Assembly (NCBI RefSeq): GCF_048771995.1
Contig: NC_133050.1
Span: 5,778,501-5,842,500 of the forward strand
From: Taeniopygia guttata
Taxonomy: Eukaryota > Chordata > Aves > Passeriformes > Estrildidae
Length of the DNA: 64,000 nucleotides
Direction of reading: 5' to 3'
Positions 44,087 to 56,769 of this stretch are shown here, piece after piece. Position 1 is the stretch's first letter, and every line of letters begins with the position of its first letter. The position numbers and the translations under genes are program-made. The notes beneath the pieces are model-generated. The model worked only from the letters and a program-made list of their open reading frames with translations, had not been told where the DNA came from and ran no database searches.

Positions 44087-44844
44087 AGCAGAACAATGCT
44101 GGCCGGCCGCCAGCCGAGGGGAGTGGGGGGAAGGGGGGCACAAGGAGGTGACAGTCGCTGTCCCCCGGGGCTCGCCACGCCTTGCTGAGCCACCCCGAGC
44201 CGTGGGGACACCCCCGGGGACACGCGTGGCACCCCAGTTAGGTGGGGACACCCCCAGGGACACGCGTGGCACCCAAGTTAGCTGCCACGCTTAGGGGCAG
44301 GGGGTCTGTGCCATGTGCCAGAGCCCACCCGCGTGATGCCCCAGCAGGGTCCCCAGGCTTGTCACACACCCACAGACCCCTCGGGTCAGGCGGATTTTTG
44401 GGGGGACGATGCCCACCAGCCAGCCCAGGGTGGGCTCCGAGCTGGGCAGCGACCGGCCCGGAGGGTGGGGGGTGACCAGGGGGTGACCGCAACCCTTGTG
44501 GGGCGCAGTTTGGGGGGTCCCTTCGCAGGGGATGTGTGTGGGGGTACCGGCAGCGGAGCGGGGTGGCCCCCCAAACCTGCCCTGTCTGTCCCTGCAGGGA
44601 CACCCCGGCACATCCCCCCGGTTCAGGCAGATCGGAGCCCCCCGCTCCCTCCCGATGGCTCCGGGGCAGGGGGGGATGAGATTCATCTCCCCCACACCCA
44701 ACCCGAGCTCTGCTTCCAGGGAATGCGCGGAAAAATTCCGGGGTGAGGGGCCAGGGCCCCCCAGGGTCGGGCATTCATTCCCGGCGCACAGAATGGGGAG
44801 GGGGCCGGGCCCCGCTTTGTCTCGGGAGATGAAAGGCGAGGGGC

Positions 44845-44998
44845 CAGCCCGACCCCTCCTCACCCACCCGGGGGGCAACCCGACCCCTCCCCACCCACCC
44901 GAGGGGCCAGCCCGACCCCTCCCCAGCCCCTGGGGCAGCCCGACCCCTCCCCACCCACCCGGGGGCCAACCCGACCCCCTCCCCACCCGGGGGCCACC
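44845..44998. repeat. About 31-bp repeat (cagcccgacccctccccacc)
   Basis: Five units around ccgacccctccccacccacc with ggggccagc or ggggcaacc linkers. Confidence 0.88.
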
Positions 44999-45659
44999 GG
45001 GGTCACCGGGGAGGATTAGTGCCGCATTAGAGGCGCCGCGGACCTCGCCACCACCCACGCGGAGCCGTGGGAGGGGGGCACGGCCATGCGGACCAATTTT
45101 GGGGTTCTCCCACCCCCCCTCCCCATCTCCGCACGGAGGAATTTGCTTTTGTTCCCAGAGCATCCGTGCTGCGGGGAGGGGGCAACACCCGGAGCCCCCA
45201 CAGACCCCTCCCCATCCAGCCGTGCCCCCCCAACTCTCGGGGTCCCGGAGCCCCCCCAGTGACCCCCCCCAGCCCCAGGGCCGGCGGGGAAAGCGGATTT
45301 TCCTCCAGCCAGCCGAGCCCCCGCAGCCGGGGGGCGGCCGGACCCCATCCCCGCCGCTCCCGGGGGCTCCGGGGCCGCTCGGTGAAGTGGGGAGGGGGTC
45401 CGGTCCTGTGCCCACCCTCGGGAGAGCCGGGACAGGACCCCGGGAACGGTGCCAAGTGCCACCTGGAGATACCGGAGCCTTCCTCCCCCTTCCCCTCCTC
45501 CTCCTCCTCCCCAGGGAAGGTGTAATTCCACCCTCGCCGCTCCTGGACGAGCTCCGGGGGTGCGGGATCGCACCTCGGGCGTGGGGGTACCGCTAACCCC
45601 GAGCCCTGGTTCCCTTCTCCATCCCCCGTCTCCGCTCCGTGGGGCGGTGCCCCCCACCT

Positions 45660-46240
45660 GCCCCACAGCGGGAGCACCCCAAACCTCGGGGCAAGGGCAG
45701 TCCTGCACCCCAAACCTCGAGGAAGGGGCAGTCCTGCACCCCAAACCTCGAGGCAGGGGCAGTCCTGCACCCCAAACCTCGAGAAAGGGGCAGGATCACC
45801 CCAAACCTCGAGGCGGGGCAGGATCACCCCAAATCTTGAGGCGGGGCAGTTCTGCACCCCAAACCTCGAGGCAGAGCAGGATCACCCCAAACCTCGAGGT
45901 GGGGCAGGAGCACCCCAAACCTCGAGGTGGGGCAGGAGCACCCCAAACCTCGAGGCAGGGGCAGGAGCACCCCAAATCTCGAGGTGGGGCAGGAGCACCC
46001 CAAACCTCGAGGAAGGGGCAGGATCACCCCAAACCTCGAGGAAGGGGCAGTCCTGCACCCCCAAACCTCGAGGCAGGGGCAGGAGCACCCCAAACCTCGA
46101 GGCAGGGACAGGATAACCCCAAATCTCGAGGCAGTTCTGCACCCCAAACCTCGAGGCAGGACAGGAGCACCCCAAATCTCGAGGCGGGGCAGGAGCACCC
46201 CAAACCTCGAGGCAGGGGCAGTCCTGCACCCCAAACCTCC
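45660..46240. repeat. About 27-bp minisatellite (caccccaaacctcgaggcag)
   Basis: About 21 units, each with an XhoI-type ctcgag in accccaaacctcgaggc, and with ggggcaggagc, ggggcaggatc or agtcctg spacers. Confidence 0.95.
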
Positions 46241-46374
46241 CCACACTTCCCCGGTATCCTGAGCTAATTAATGCCACCCCACGTAGGGCAATTATGGGGT
46301 AGCCCGATAATTAATAACCCACAGGCGCTCCCGGCCGGGATGGGGTCTCACGCGTCCCAGCCCCACGCTGCCCC

Positions 46375-46448
46375 ACAATCACCCCACGGTCACCCCACAG
46401 TCACCCCACGGTCACCCCACGGTCACCCCACGGTCACCCCGGAGTCAC
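46375..46448. repeat. 11-bp repeat (acggtcacccc)
   Basis: About six units of cacggtcacccc with one cacagtcacccc form. Confidence 0.9.
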
Positions 46449-46519
46449 CACCCGCTTCCCACGCGGGATGTGCCAGCCCGGCTGCCGCCCTCGCCCCCGG
46501 CCCCTTGCGCAACGGAGGG

Positions 46520-47475
46520 GGTGTGGGGCACGGGGTGTGGGATTTGGGATTTGGGGTGCAGGATCCAGAGTGTGGGATCTGGATTTGGGGTGCAGAATAC
46601 CCAGTGTGGAATCTGGAGTGTGGGCTTTGGGGTGGAGGATGCAGGGTGTGGGATCTAGGGTGCAGGATTTGGGGTTTGTGATTTGGGGTGTAGAATCAGG
46701 GGTGTGGAATCTGGAGTGTGGAATTTGGGGTGCAGGATCCAGGCCGTGGGATCTGGATTTGGGGTGTGGGGTGCAGGATCCAGGGTGTGGGATCTGGATT
46801 TGGGATTTGGGGTGTAGAATCAGGGGTGTGGGATTTGGGTTGCAGGACCCAGGCTGTGGGATCTGGAGTCTGGGATTTAGGGTGTGGGATCTGTAGTGCA
46901 GATTACCCAGTGTGGGATTTGGGTGTGGGATTTGGGGATGCAGAATCTGGGGTGAAGGATCCAGGCTGTGGGATCCAAGCTATGGGATTTGGGGTGCAGA
47001 ATCCGGGTGCAGAATCCGGGGTGTGGGATCTGGGGTGCAGAATACCCAGTGTGGGATTTGGGGTGTAGAATCAGGGGTGAAGGATCCAGGCTGTGGAATC
47101 CAGGCTATGGGATTTGGGGTGCAGAATCCGGGGTGTGGGATCTGGAGTGTGGGATTTGGGGTGCAGGATGCAGGCTGTGAGATCCTGGCTATGGGATTTG
47201 GGGTATAGGATCTAGAATGCAGAACCTGGTATGTGGGATCCACAGTCCCAGGGTGTGGGATCTGGAGTCTGGGATTTAGGGTGTGGGATTTGGGGTGCAG
47301 AATACCCAGTGTGGGATTTGGGTGTGGGATTTGGGGTGTAGAATCCGGGGTGTGGAATCCAGGCTATGGGATTTGGGGTGCAGAATCCGGTCTGTGGGAT
47401 TTGGGTATGGGATTTGGGGTGCAGAACCCGGGATATGGGATCCACAGTCCCGGGGTGTGGGATCCGCGTGCCCGT
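46520..47475. repeat. Minisatellite (gtgggatctggatttggggt)
   Basis: Over 40 irregular units of 14-28 bp mixing ggatttggggtgcag, aatccggggtgtgg and gggatctgga. The same family reappears inside CRABP2 intron 2 (about 49560-49940 and 50140-50270), so sequence has been copied or exchanged across the gene. Confidence 0.92.
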
Positions 47476-47527
47476 GGGGCCGGGAGGAGAGACAGGGACC
47501 CCACAGGAGTGGGGTGTCCACAGGAGA

Positions 47528-47533
47528 TTTATT
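47528..47533 (-). promoter_or_regulatory. CRABP2: CRABP2 poly(A) signal
   Basis: AATAAA on the minus strand (GCAATAAATC), about 345 bases after the CRABP2 stop. Confidence 0.85.
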
Positions 47534-47877
47534 GCGGAAGGAGGAGGGAACAGAGCGAAGTTGGACCCTGTGGGGTGCTGGCAGCTGGCACTGCCCCAGG
47601 CTGCGCCTTTGGGGTGCCCCTCTGGTGCCATAGTCACAAATAAATACTGGGGAGGGGTCGCGGGGCCCATCCCGCTGCCCCCGGGGGGACCCCACCCTGC
47701 AGAGGGAGGGAAACCCGCGTGGGTGCCCCCCAAAAAAAGGGGGTTCGCTGCTGTACCCCCCTCCCCACCCACCCCAGGGGGTGCAGCGCCCTCCCCGTGT
47801 CCGTGGGGTGAGTGTGGGGGGCTGAGGGGTGGGGGAGGGGGGATATGGGGGGTGGGGGTCTGTTGGGGGGGTGGGGG

Positions 47878-50800
47878 TCACTCCCGGATGTAGACCCTGG
47901 TGCACACGACATCGTCCGCCGTCATGGTCTGCAGGGAGAGCGGGGTGGGGGGTGGGTGAGGGGCGCGCCCCCATCCCAGAGCGCTCCGAGGGAGTTTCCA
48001 GCGGGCAGCGCTGCCCCCGCAACCCCCTGTACCCCCTGTACCCCCCCATATCCCCCCGCATCCCCCCTCATCCTGCATCCCCCCATATCCCCCCATATCC
48101 CCCCGCATCCCGCCACAACCCCCCGCACCCCAGCGCCCCCCACATCTCCCCTCATCCCCCGCATCCCCCTGCACGCCCCCATATCCCGCATATCCCCTGG
48201 ATCCCCCCCAATCCCCCTGCACCCCCATCATCCTCCCGCATCCCTCTGCACCCCCCGCATCCCCCCCAACCCCCATATCCCCCCACATCTCCCCTCATCC
48301 CCCGCATCCTGCCACATCCCCCCATATCCCCCCTTTATCCCCCCATATCCCCCCATATCCTCCATATCCTCCCCAACCCCCGCGTCCCCCATATCCCCCC
48401 GCATCCCCCCCAACCCCCGCATCCCCCTCATCCTCCTGCATCCCCCCATATCCCCCACATCTCCCCTCATCCCCCCGCATTCCGCCACGTTTCCCGAATC
48501 CCCCCTTATCCCCCGCATCTGCCACATCCCCCTCATCCCCCCGCATCCCCCCCAACCCCCTTATCCCCCCATATCCCCCCGCATCCCCCCTCATCTTGCA
48601 TCTCCCCACATCTCCCCGCATCCCCCCATATCCCCCCCATCCTCCGTATCCCCCCATATCCCCCGCATCCCCCATATCCCCCCGCACCCCCCCATATCCC
48701 CTGCATCCCCCCCAACTCCCGTATCCCCCCCAAATCCCGCATCCCCCCACATCTCCCCTCATCCCCCACATCCCGCCACATCCCCATATCCCGCATATCC
48801 CCTGAATCCCCCCTCATCTCCCCTCATCCCCTGCATCCTGCCACATCCCCCACATCCCCCCTTTATCCCCCCATATCTCCCCTCATCCCCCTGCACCCCC
48901 TGCATCCTCCACACCCCCCTCATCCTCCCGCATCCCCCCTCATCCTGCATCCCCCCACATCTCCCCTCATCCCCCACATCTCCCCTCATCCCCCGCACCC
49001 CCGTACCCCCCACACCCCCCGCACCCCCCTCCCCTCACCAGGATGAGTTCCCCGTCGCTGCTCATCTCCCGGGCCCAGCCGGTTTTGGGCCCGTCCCCCC
49101 TGAGCAGCCGCTGCTCACACACCATCTTCTTCTCACTCTCCCACCGCGCCAGGCTCTGGGGGCACGGGGGGCACCGCCGGGTGGGCACCTGGGCACCCCC
49201 GGGCATCCCCCGGGCACCCCTGGGCACCCCTGGGCACCCCCGGGCACCCCCGGGCACCCCCCGGCACCCCCCGGGCACCCCCCGGGCACCCCCCGGCACC
49301 CCCCGGGCACCCCCCGGGCACCCCCCGGCACCCCCGGGCACCCCCCGGGCACCCCTGGGCACCCCTGGGCACCCCCCGGGCACCCCCCGGGCACAGGGAG
49401 GGGGTTTGGGGGCACACAGAGGGGGTTTGGGGGCACACAGAGGGGTTTGGGGGCATGGGGAGGGGATGGGGGCACAGGGAAGGGTTTGGGGGCACTGGGG
49501 AGGGGTTGGGGGGCACAAGGAGGGGATTTGGGGGCACACGGAGGGGTTTGGGGGCACAGGATCCAGGATGTGGGATCTGGATTTGGGATGTGGGGTGCAG
49601 GATTCAGGGTGTGGGATCTGGATTTGGGATTTGGGGTGCAGGATACAGGGTGTGGGAGCTGGATTTGGGATTTGGGGTGCAGGATACAGGGGGTGGAATC
49701 TGGATTTGGGATTTGGGGTGCAGGATCCAGGGTGTGGGAGCTGGATTTGGGATTTGGGGTGTGGGATTTGGGGTGTGGGATCTGGATTTGGGATTTGGGG
49801 CGCAGAATACCCAGTGTGGGATTTGGGTGTGTGATTTGGGGTGTAGAATCCGGGGTGTGGGATCTGGGGTGTGGAATTTGGGGTGCAGGATGCAGGGGGT
49901 GGGATCCAGGCTGTGGGATTTGGGGGTGCAGAATCCGGGGTGAAGGGGGCACAGGGAAGGGTTTGGGGGCACAGGGAGGGGATGGGGGCACAGGGAAGGG
50001 TTTGGGGGCACAGGGAGGGGTTGGGGGGCACTGGGAAGGGTTTGGGGGCACACGGAGGGGGTTGGAGGGCATGGGGAGGGGGTTTGGGGGCACAGGGAAG
50101 GGGTTGGGGGCACGGGGAGGGGGTTTGGGAGCACAGGATCCAGGGTGTGGGATCTGGATTTGGGATTTGGGGTGCAGGATGCAGGGTGTGGGGTCTGGAT
50201 TTGGGATTTGGGGCGCAGAATACCCAGTGTGGGATTTGGGTGTGGGATTTGGGGTGCAGAATCCGGGGTGAAGGAGGCACAGGGAAGGGTTTGGGGGCAC
50301 GGGGAGGGGGTTTGGGGGCACAGGGAAGGGATGGGGGCACACAGAGGGGATGGGGGCACAGGAAGGGTTTGGGGGCACGGGGAGGGGTTGGGGGGCACAG
50401 GGAAGGGATGATGACCCAGGGGAGGGGTTTGGGGGCACAGGGAGGGGATGGGGGGCACAAGGAGGGGACGATGGCACTGGGAAGGGGTTGGGGGCACAGG
50501 GAACAGGTTGGGGGGCACACGGAGGGGATGATGGCACTGGGGAGGGGTTGGGGGGCACACGGAGGGGGTTTGGGGGCACAGGGAAGGGTTTGGGGGCACA
50601 CGGAGCGGATGGGGGCACAGGGAGGGGATGGGGGCACAGGAAGGGTTTGGGGGCACGGGGAGGGGTTGGGGGGCACAGGGAAGGGGTTTGGGGGCACAAG
50701 GAGGGGATGATGGCACTGGGAAGGGGATGGGGGCACAGGGAGGGGGTTTGGGGGCACAGGGGAGGGGTTTGGGGGCACACGGAGGGGATGGGGGCACTGG

Positions 50801-52786
50801 GAAGGGGTTGGGGGCACTGGGAGGGGTTTGGGGACACAGGGAACAAGTTGGGGGGCACAAGGAGGGGACGATGGCCCAGGGAAGGGGTTGGGGGCACAGG
50901 GAAGGGTTTGGGGGGCACAAGGAGGGGTTGGGGGGCACAGGGAAGGGGTTGGGGGCACAGGGAGGGGATGGGGGCACTGGGAAAGGGTTTGGGGGCACAA
51001 GGAGGGGACGATGTCCCAGTGAAGGCTCGGGGGCACAGCGGAGGGGTCCCACTCCCACTTTCACACCCACCCACCATCTCCCACCCACTCCCACGCCCCA
51101 CACCCTCCTGCAGCACCCCTGGGTGCCCCTGGCCCACCTTGCAGGGCCGCCCATCCACCGTCTGCTCCTCGAACTCCTCTCCCACCCTGAAGCGGATCTC
51201 GGTGGTGCGCACGGGGGTGGAGGTGCGGATGTAGAAACTCTCCCCGTCCTGTCGGATCTCCACCGCCGGTTTGGCCGCCGCCGCCACCGCGATCTTGCGC
51301 AGCATCACGTTCACCCCTGCGGACGGGCACGGTGGCACCGGGGACAGCGGTGGTGACACACCCCGGGGTCCTGCCAGCCCTGCAGGTGGCTCTGGGAGAG
51401 CCGAAGGGGGACGGACAACCCCCCCCTGAAAACCGCTGGGCCACATCTGGCTCTCGTTACCTGCCCGGGGGTGACAGCGGGGACAAGAGCCGCGGTGCCA
51501 GCTCTGCCTTAAGCGACCTCCGTGACCCCCCACACCCACCCGAGGGGTCCCGCAGCCCCCGCGGGGCACCGGGGCTTTGTCCCCGCTCCAGAGGCCGCTC
51601 ATCCATCAGGGCCGGCAGCCCCTGGTTGTCACTCTTTGGGGACATTGTTCCCGTGTCACCCTCCGGGTGAAGCTGACCCCCCCCCCAGAGGCCCACGGCA
51701 CAAAAGGGGGGACACGGAGGGGTCCAGAAGTTGAACCCCCCTGGCGTGGGAAGGGCCACGTCCCTGAGGGGTCCCCTCGGTGGTCACGCCGAGTCCCCAC
51801 GAGCACCCCCAGACCTGATTCCCACCCCAAAGCGGGGCACACACAGCCCCCCGCATGATGCTGAGGGGGTGGGGGATAAAACAGCCCCCAAAGGGAGCGA
51901 AACAAAGGTTTGGGGGGTCTGGGGTGGTCAGCCTGGGGGGATGGAGCTCATCAAGCCCCCAGACCCACGAGGGGACAGCCGGGGGGAGGGAAAAGGGCTC
52001 CGGGGGGGCGGCAGATTTTTTTCCTGAGTTTTTCCCCGATCCGGTTCCATCAGCGGGGCCGGGGCGGGGAGAAGGGGCGATGGGAGATCGGCAGTGAAAC
52101 CCAAGAAAGTGATAATTATCCTGAAATATTCGTTACGTATCCCCTAAGCTGGAAAATATTCCTGCTCCGGCAGTTCCCCGGCTGGGTCAGGCGGAGGGGA
52201 GCAGTGGGGGAGATGGATTTGATCCTGCCCAAAGCCCCGGGGACACCCCCGGGTCGCTGCCCCCCCAAATTCCAGCCCCACCGTGAGTCCTGACCCTCCC
52301 CACGCGCTCAGCCGAGACCCACCCGCGCCGTGGGGGGAAAGGGGGCCGAGATGAGGGCTGGGAGAGTGGGACCCCAAAACAACGGGGTGCTGCCTGCGAT
52401 GGGTTTGGGGACAGCGGCTGTTCCCGGGGTTTTTGGGGCAGATGAGCTTTGGGGATGGGGGCAGAGGGGTGGGGAAACTGAGGCAGGAGCGGGACACGCT
52501 GCCCGCCCCCCCCGTGCCTCCGGTTCCTCAGTGGGGCACCGAGCACGAGAATTTGGCTAAAAGGGGGAGCAGAGGGATCCCCCCGCACACGGCGGTCCGG
52601 GCACCGGAGAGGATTTGGGGGGGATTTGGGGGGGAGATGAGATGGGGGGAGATGGGGGGACCCCCCTCACCCCCAACCCGAGGGAATCCCGCGGAGGGAG
52701 AACGGGAATCACTCACCCAACGCCTTCAGCAGCTCCTCGAAGTTTTCCGAGCTCTTCATCTTCCAATTCCCGGAGAAATTTGGCAT
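47878..52786 (-). CDS. CRABP2: Cellular retinoic acid-binding protein 2
   Basis: Cytosolic lipocalin-fold carrier that takes all-trans retinoic acid to nuclear RAR. Four exons, 52717-52786, 51138-51316, 49039-49155 and 47878-47928, in frame, 138 residues as in human. The 179-nt second exon and four-exon layout are standard for the FABP/CRABP family. It begins [10 protein letters not shown]; ligand carboxylate residues Arg112, Arg133 and Tyr135 are present (CTRVYIRE end), and the basic Lys/Arg positions of the helix-turn-helix that form the conditional nuclear signal (LLKAL, MLRK) are kept. [13 protein letters not shown] and the SLARWESE block favour CRABP2 over CRABP1, as do its neighbours. 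Intron 1 (51317-52716) is mostly unique; introns 2 and 3 are filled with repeats. Confidence 0.96.
48030..49035. repeat. C-rich minisatellite (ccccccatatccccccgcat) in CRABP2 intron 3
   Basis: About 70 short units of 8-14 bp built from catatcccccc, gcatcccccc and catctcccctcatcccc. It fills the intron and ends within a few bases of exon 3. Confidence 0.94.
49190..49398. repeat. About 11-bp repeat (gggcaccccccg)
   Basis: About 18 units of gggcaccccc with a variable g/t/cg join, in CRABP2 intron 2 next to exon 3. Confidence 0.94.
49395..51025. repeat. G-rich composite minisatellite in CRABP2 intron 2
   Basis: About 60 units of ggcacagggaaggggtttgg type, interrupted twice by blocks of the ggatttggggtgcag family seen at 46520-47475. 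Runs of four or more G recur every 6-10 bases on the plus strand for about 1.5 kb. Confidence 0.94.
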
Positions 52787-52849
52787 CGCGGCTGCAGGGA
52801 GGGGACTGAGAGGGGGGCAATAAACGGTTCGAGGGATCCGCCGCTCCCT

Positions 52850-52915
52850 CGGTACCGGCTCCGTCCGTCCGTCCGTCCGTCCGTCCCGCCCGCGCCGCCG
52901 TTTTTATCGCCGGGA
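52850..52915 (-). promoter_or_regulatory. CRABP2: CRABP2 core promoter: TATA-like box and (CCGT)n
   Basis: On the minus strand GATAAAAA (52908-52901) lies about 120 bases upstream of the ATG. A run of seven ccgt/cggA tetramers (about 52858-52885) follows it, where transcription would start. Confidence 0.55.
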
Positions 52916-54640
52916 TGGTCCCACCCCCCGTCCGCGGCCCCGGCCCGGGGGCTCCGCGCTCACCTGCGGCCCCAGAGCCCACGGGGAGCCCCCAAAACTC
53001 CTCCCATCCCCCCGAGATCCGCGCCCCGCGCTCCCCACGGGGCTCCCCCTAATCACCAGCACCCCCCAAACTGTCTGCACCCCACATGTGCTACACCCAC
53101 CCCACATCTGTACCCCCCCCCACAGCTGCGTGCACCCCCAAATCTCCCCGCACCCCCCGAGTGTGCACAGCACACGCGTGTTTGCACACTCAGACGCTGG
53201 CACGCGCGTGTGCAGGTGCCGCTTGCACACGCGTGGATTTTTACCCCACGGATTTCCCAGCCACTCACAAACTTCCCCACAAAAATCACCCACGGAATCA
53301 GCGAGTCACAGCCGTGTCCGCGCACACGCGTGGGGGTGACTGAGCTGCCGGGGGCAGGTGGAAGTTCTGTCCCAGCCAGGTAAGAGCACTCAGGGATTTC
53401 CCAGCCCTGGGAACCGCCGCGGGGCCGGTTTTGGGCGAGAAAAGCCAGAAATGGCGTTTCTGCTTCAGCAGGAGCTGTGCAATGGAAGGAGGGAGGTTTC
53501 TCCTCGGATTTGGGGTGAAAAGGCCCCACGGAGCCCCCCGTGGGCCCCCTCCTCATGGCCACATCCCCCCCCAGTGCCCCCAGAAGCTCCAGTTGGGGTC
53601 AAGTCGCGGCTTGCCGCATCCCTAATCCCCTGAAGAACAGGAATTCTCACCCGGCGCTGACACAGCCTCACCTCCAGCAGCGCCGGGGCCGTGCCCAGGG
53701 GACAGCGACAGGGCCGGGCAGGGCTGGGGGGCTCGGGGGGAGGAGGTCACTCCAACCCCGGAGTCACAGGAGGGGCGGTGCTCTAAATCTGGGGGAAATG
53801 AGGGAAAAAATAATTTAAAAAAAGCATCTTCACTCCAGGATAAGTGAGTGGAGGGGTTTGGGGTGGGATCTGCCTGCGAATCCCACAGGGGCACCCCCGG
53901 TCCGTGCTGGCACCAGGAGGCAGTGGGGTGTGAGCACCCGCAGCCCCACATCTGGAAGGGATTCTGCAGGGAAGGGCGGATAAAAAAACCTCTTTGCACC
54001 GCACCCTCCTCTCCCTCCCATCCTGGTGGAGCCCTGCGGCGAGCAGGAGAACCACCGGCCCTAAATCACCCCCCCGAGCACCGCTCAGCCCTGGGAAGGG
54101 CACGGATTCCCTGTGCCAGGCTCAGCCTCGCAAACACCCACCACCACCCACCGCCCGCACCCCCTTCCCGGCCAAAATCCTCCCAAACCGCACAAATCCC
54201 GAGCGCAAACCCCCCAACCCGGGCAGGGCTTCATCGCTGCCCCGGTACCCCCGTGGAGCCCCCAAAAATCACTGGCGTGCCCCACAGCCCCTCCTGGGAG
54301 GATGGGGGTGCTTGGGGATGGATGTTCCCCCACTCGGGAGGGGGTGTGGGGTACCCTCACCCCATAGAGGAGCCAAAGCTGTTTGGGGTCACCCTAATCT
54401 GGGGTGACAGCTTTGGGGTCAGCTTTGTCCCCGCAAATCCTTCGCAGCTGGCGGGACGCAGCCCCCACCCCCCCCGCCCCCGGCCACGGCCACGGCCGCT
54501 GCGGAAATGAAACGCAGATGGACGGCGAGACCGAGCCCGGCCCGGCCCCGCGGCCCGTGGGACCCCCGGCTGGGGGGCGGGAGGGGGCCCGCGTGTCCCG
54601 AGAGCTCGGCTGTGCCCCACAGCGGGACCCCGGCCCGGCC
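52916..54640. other. CRABP2 upstream spacer, no gene recognised
   Basis: Unique GC-rich sequence with several cacacgcgtg-like alternating purine/pyrimidine patches (53160-53340). No exon of a known family was recognised on either strand. CRABP2 regulatory elements may lie here; no clear direct-repeat RARE was picked out by eye. Confidence 0.55.
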
Positions 54641-55615
54641 CGGGACCTTTACACAGCTCCAGGACCTGCCCCTGGGTCTGGACCTTACACAGCGCCAGGA
54701 CCTGCCCTGGGTCTGGATTCAGCACCAGGATCTGCCCTGATTCTGGACCTTTACACAGCACCAGGACCTGCCGTGGCCCAGGACTCAGCTCCAGGACCCT
54801 GCCCTGATTCTGGACCCAGTTCCAGGACCCTTCTGTGATTCTGGACCCCGTTCCAGGACCCTGCCCTGGTTCTGGACCTTTACACAGCTCCAGGACCTGC
54901 CCTGGCTCTGGACCCAGTTCCAGGACCTGCCCTGGCTCTGGACCTTTACACAGCGCCAGGACCTGCCCTGTCCTGTGACTTCTACTCAGCTCCAGAACCT
55001 GCCCTGGTTCTGGTCCCCTGCTCAGCTCCAGGACCCTTCCGTGATTCTGGACCCAGTTCCAGGACCTGCCCTGGTTCTGGACCTTACACAATTCCAGGAC
55101 CCTGCCCTGATTCCGGACCCAGTTCCAGGACCCTTCCGTGATTCTGGACTCAGTTCCAGGACCCTGCCCTCATTCTGGACCCAGTTCCAGGACCTGCCCT
55201 GGTTCTGGACTCAGCTCCAGGACCCTGCCCTGGTTCTGGACCTTTACACAGCACCAGGACCTGCCCTGGTTCTGGTCTTTACACAGCTCCAGGACCTGCC
55301 CTGGTTCTGGACTCAGCTCCAGGACCTGCCCTGGTTCCGGACCTTTACACACCTCCAGGACCTGCCCTGGTTCTGGACCTGTCCTGGTTTGGGACCTTTA
55401 CACAGCGCCAGGACCTGCCCTGGCTCTGGACTCAGCACCAGGACCTGCCCTGGTTCTGGACCTTTACACAGTTCCAGGACCTGCCCTGGTTCTGGACCTT
55501 TACACAGCTCCAGGACCTGCTCTGGTTCCAGACCCTTACACAATTCCAGGACCGTGCCTTGATTCCGGACCCAGTTCCAGGACCCTGCCCTGGTTCCGGA
55601 CCCTGATCCAGCCCA
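54640..55615. repeat. Minisatellite (ccaggacctgccctggttct)
   Basis: About 40 units of 23-33 bp, each with ccaggacctgccctgg, ttctggac and either tttacacag or cagctccag. Confidence 0.95.
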
Positions 55616-56769
55616 GCCCCACCCTGAGGGACCCCGGGGTGAGTTGCAGCGCTGCCCCGGGACCCTGCCCCGCATCCCGCACCCGCATCCCGCATCCCGC
55701 ACCCCGCACCCCGCATCCCGCACCGCCGGGACCGGGGCCCGGCCGGCTGCTTTTCATTTCCAGGGCCATAAACCCCTTTGAGGACCGACCATTTATAACC
55801 GCTGTAAACCCTTAATCGCCGCCAGACCCGGCCCAGACACAAAAGGCTCCTCCGCCCTCCCACCTCCCTCTGCTTTTTGGGCTCTGACAGCTTTTCCCAC
55901 CCCCACCCGGACCACAGGGAGGGGAGCAGGAGGGATGAACCCCCCAAAACCCCCCAGAACCCCCCAGAACCCCTCGGCCCGTGTGTATTCTCTCTGCAGC
56001 ACTGCGGGGGGACCCAGACCCTCCTAAAAAAAATGAGGTTGTACCCCCAAAAACCCTCCCTCGGGTTCCAGCGCCTCGAACCAAACGCAGCCACGGAAAC
56101 ACGAGGAAATGTTGGAAAAAGTGACGCACCGGGGGCTCGGTACCGGCACCGGTACGGCAACACCGGGGAGCCCTTCCAGCCAGAAAAAGGGGGTGCGGGG
56201 GGTCGGGGAAGGGGCAAACTCGTCAGGAAGAAGAGGAGGAGGAGGAGGAAGAGCCCACGGGACAGATGTGGGAGGGTGCCGGGTGATGGCCCGGTAAGGG
56301 ACCCCCCACCCCATCCCCCGCTCCCGCCCACCGGGGCCGGGGGCTCCTCCCCGCCGCCAGCGAAGGGAAAAGCTCTTCAATCATTTCTTTTTAATTAGAT
56401 TTTTGCACATAAACCTTTCAGTTCAAAGCGGCTCCCGGCAAGGCTCGGGCACCGGTGAGGTTCCGGGGGTGTCCCCGGGGCGGTGAGGGGGGCTCGGGCA
56501 GACCATGCCCGACTTTGTGCCGCCCCTCGCACAAGGAGGGTGGAAATTCATCGAAAAAAGATTTCGCAGAGGGATGTGAACGCCAGCGGCAGCTCCCGCC
56601 GCTGCCAGAGGTAGTTCTGTCCATCCCCAACGCCCCAGGGATGGGGGCTGAGCTCAGGATGCCCCAAAGGCACTCCCAGATCAGGAGCAGCAGCAGCCCC
56701 GAAGGGTTTGGGGGTGCAGAACCCCACAGACCCCTCTGGGGGAAGGCACCGGCCCAGAGCCTCCACAGG
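55616..56769. other. Spacer downstream of ISG20L2, no gene recognised
   Basis: Starts with a small ccgcatcccgcacccg repeat (about 55670-55725), then unique sequence. An A/T-richer patch near 56375-56410 reads AATTAAAAAG on the minus strand and could be the 3' end signal of ISG20L2. Confidence 0.45.

Larger units (their letters stand above)
43304..47520. other. DNAJA-CRABP2 spacer, no gene recognised
   Basis: The two genes converge here. Apart from the arrays listed separately the sequence is unique and GC-rich (43450-44030, 44090-44840, 45000-45650); its ORFs are low-complexity and resemble no known protein. Confidence 0.65.

Noticed and set aside
43965-44294. Glu-rich ORF with a poly-Glu run downstream of the DNAJA gene
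   Set aside because: The run is a (GGA)n microsatellite; flanks show no conserved sequence or splice pattern.
47812-51602. Very long Pro-, Gly- or His-rich ORFs across CRABP2
   Set aside because: They read through CRABP2 introns in the repeat arrays; the real exons lie inside in another frame or strand.
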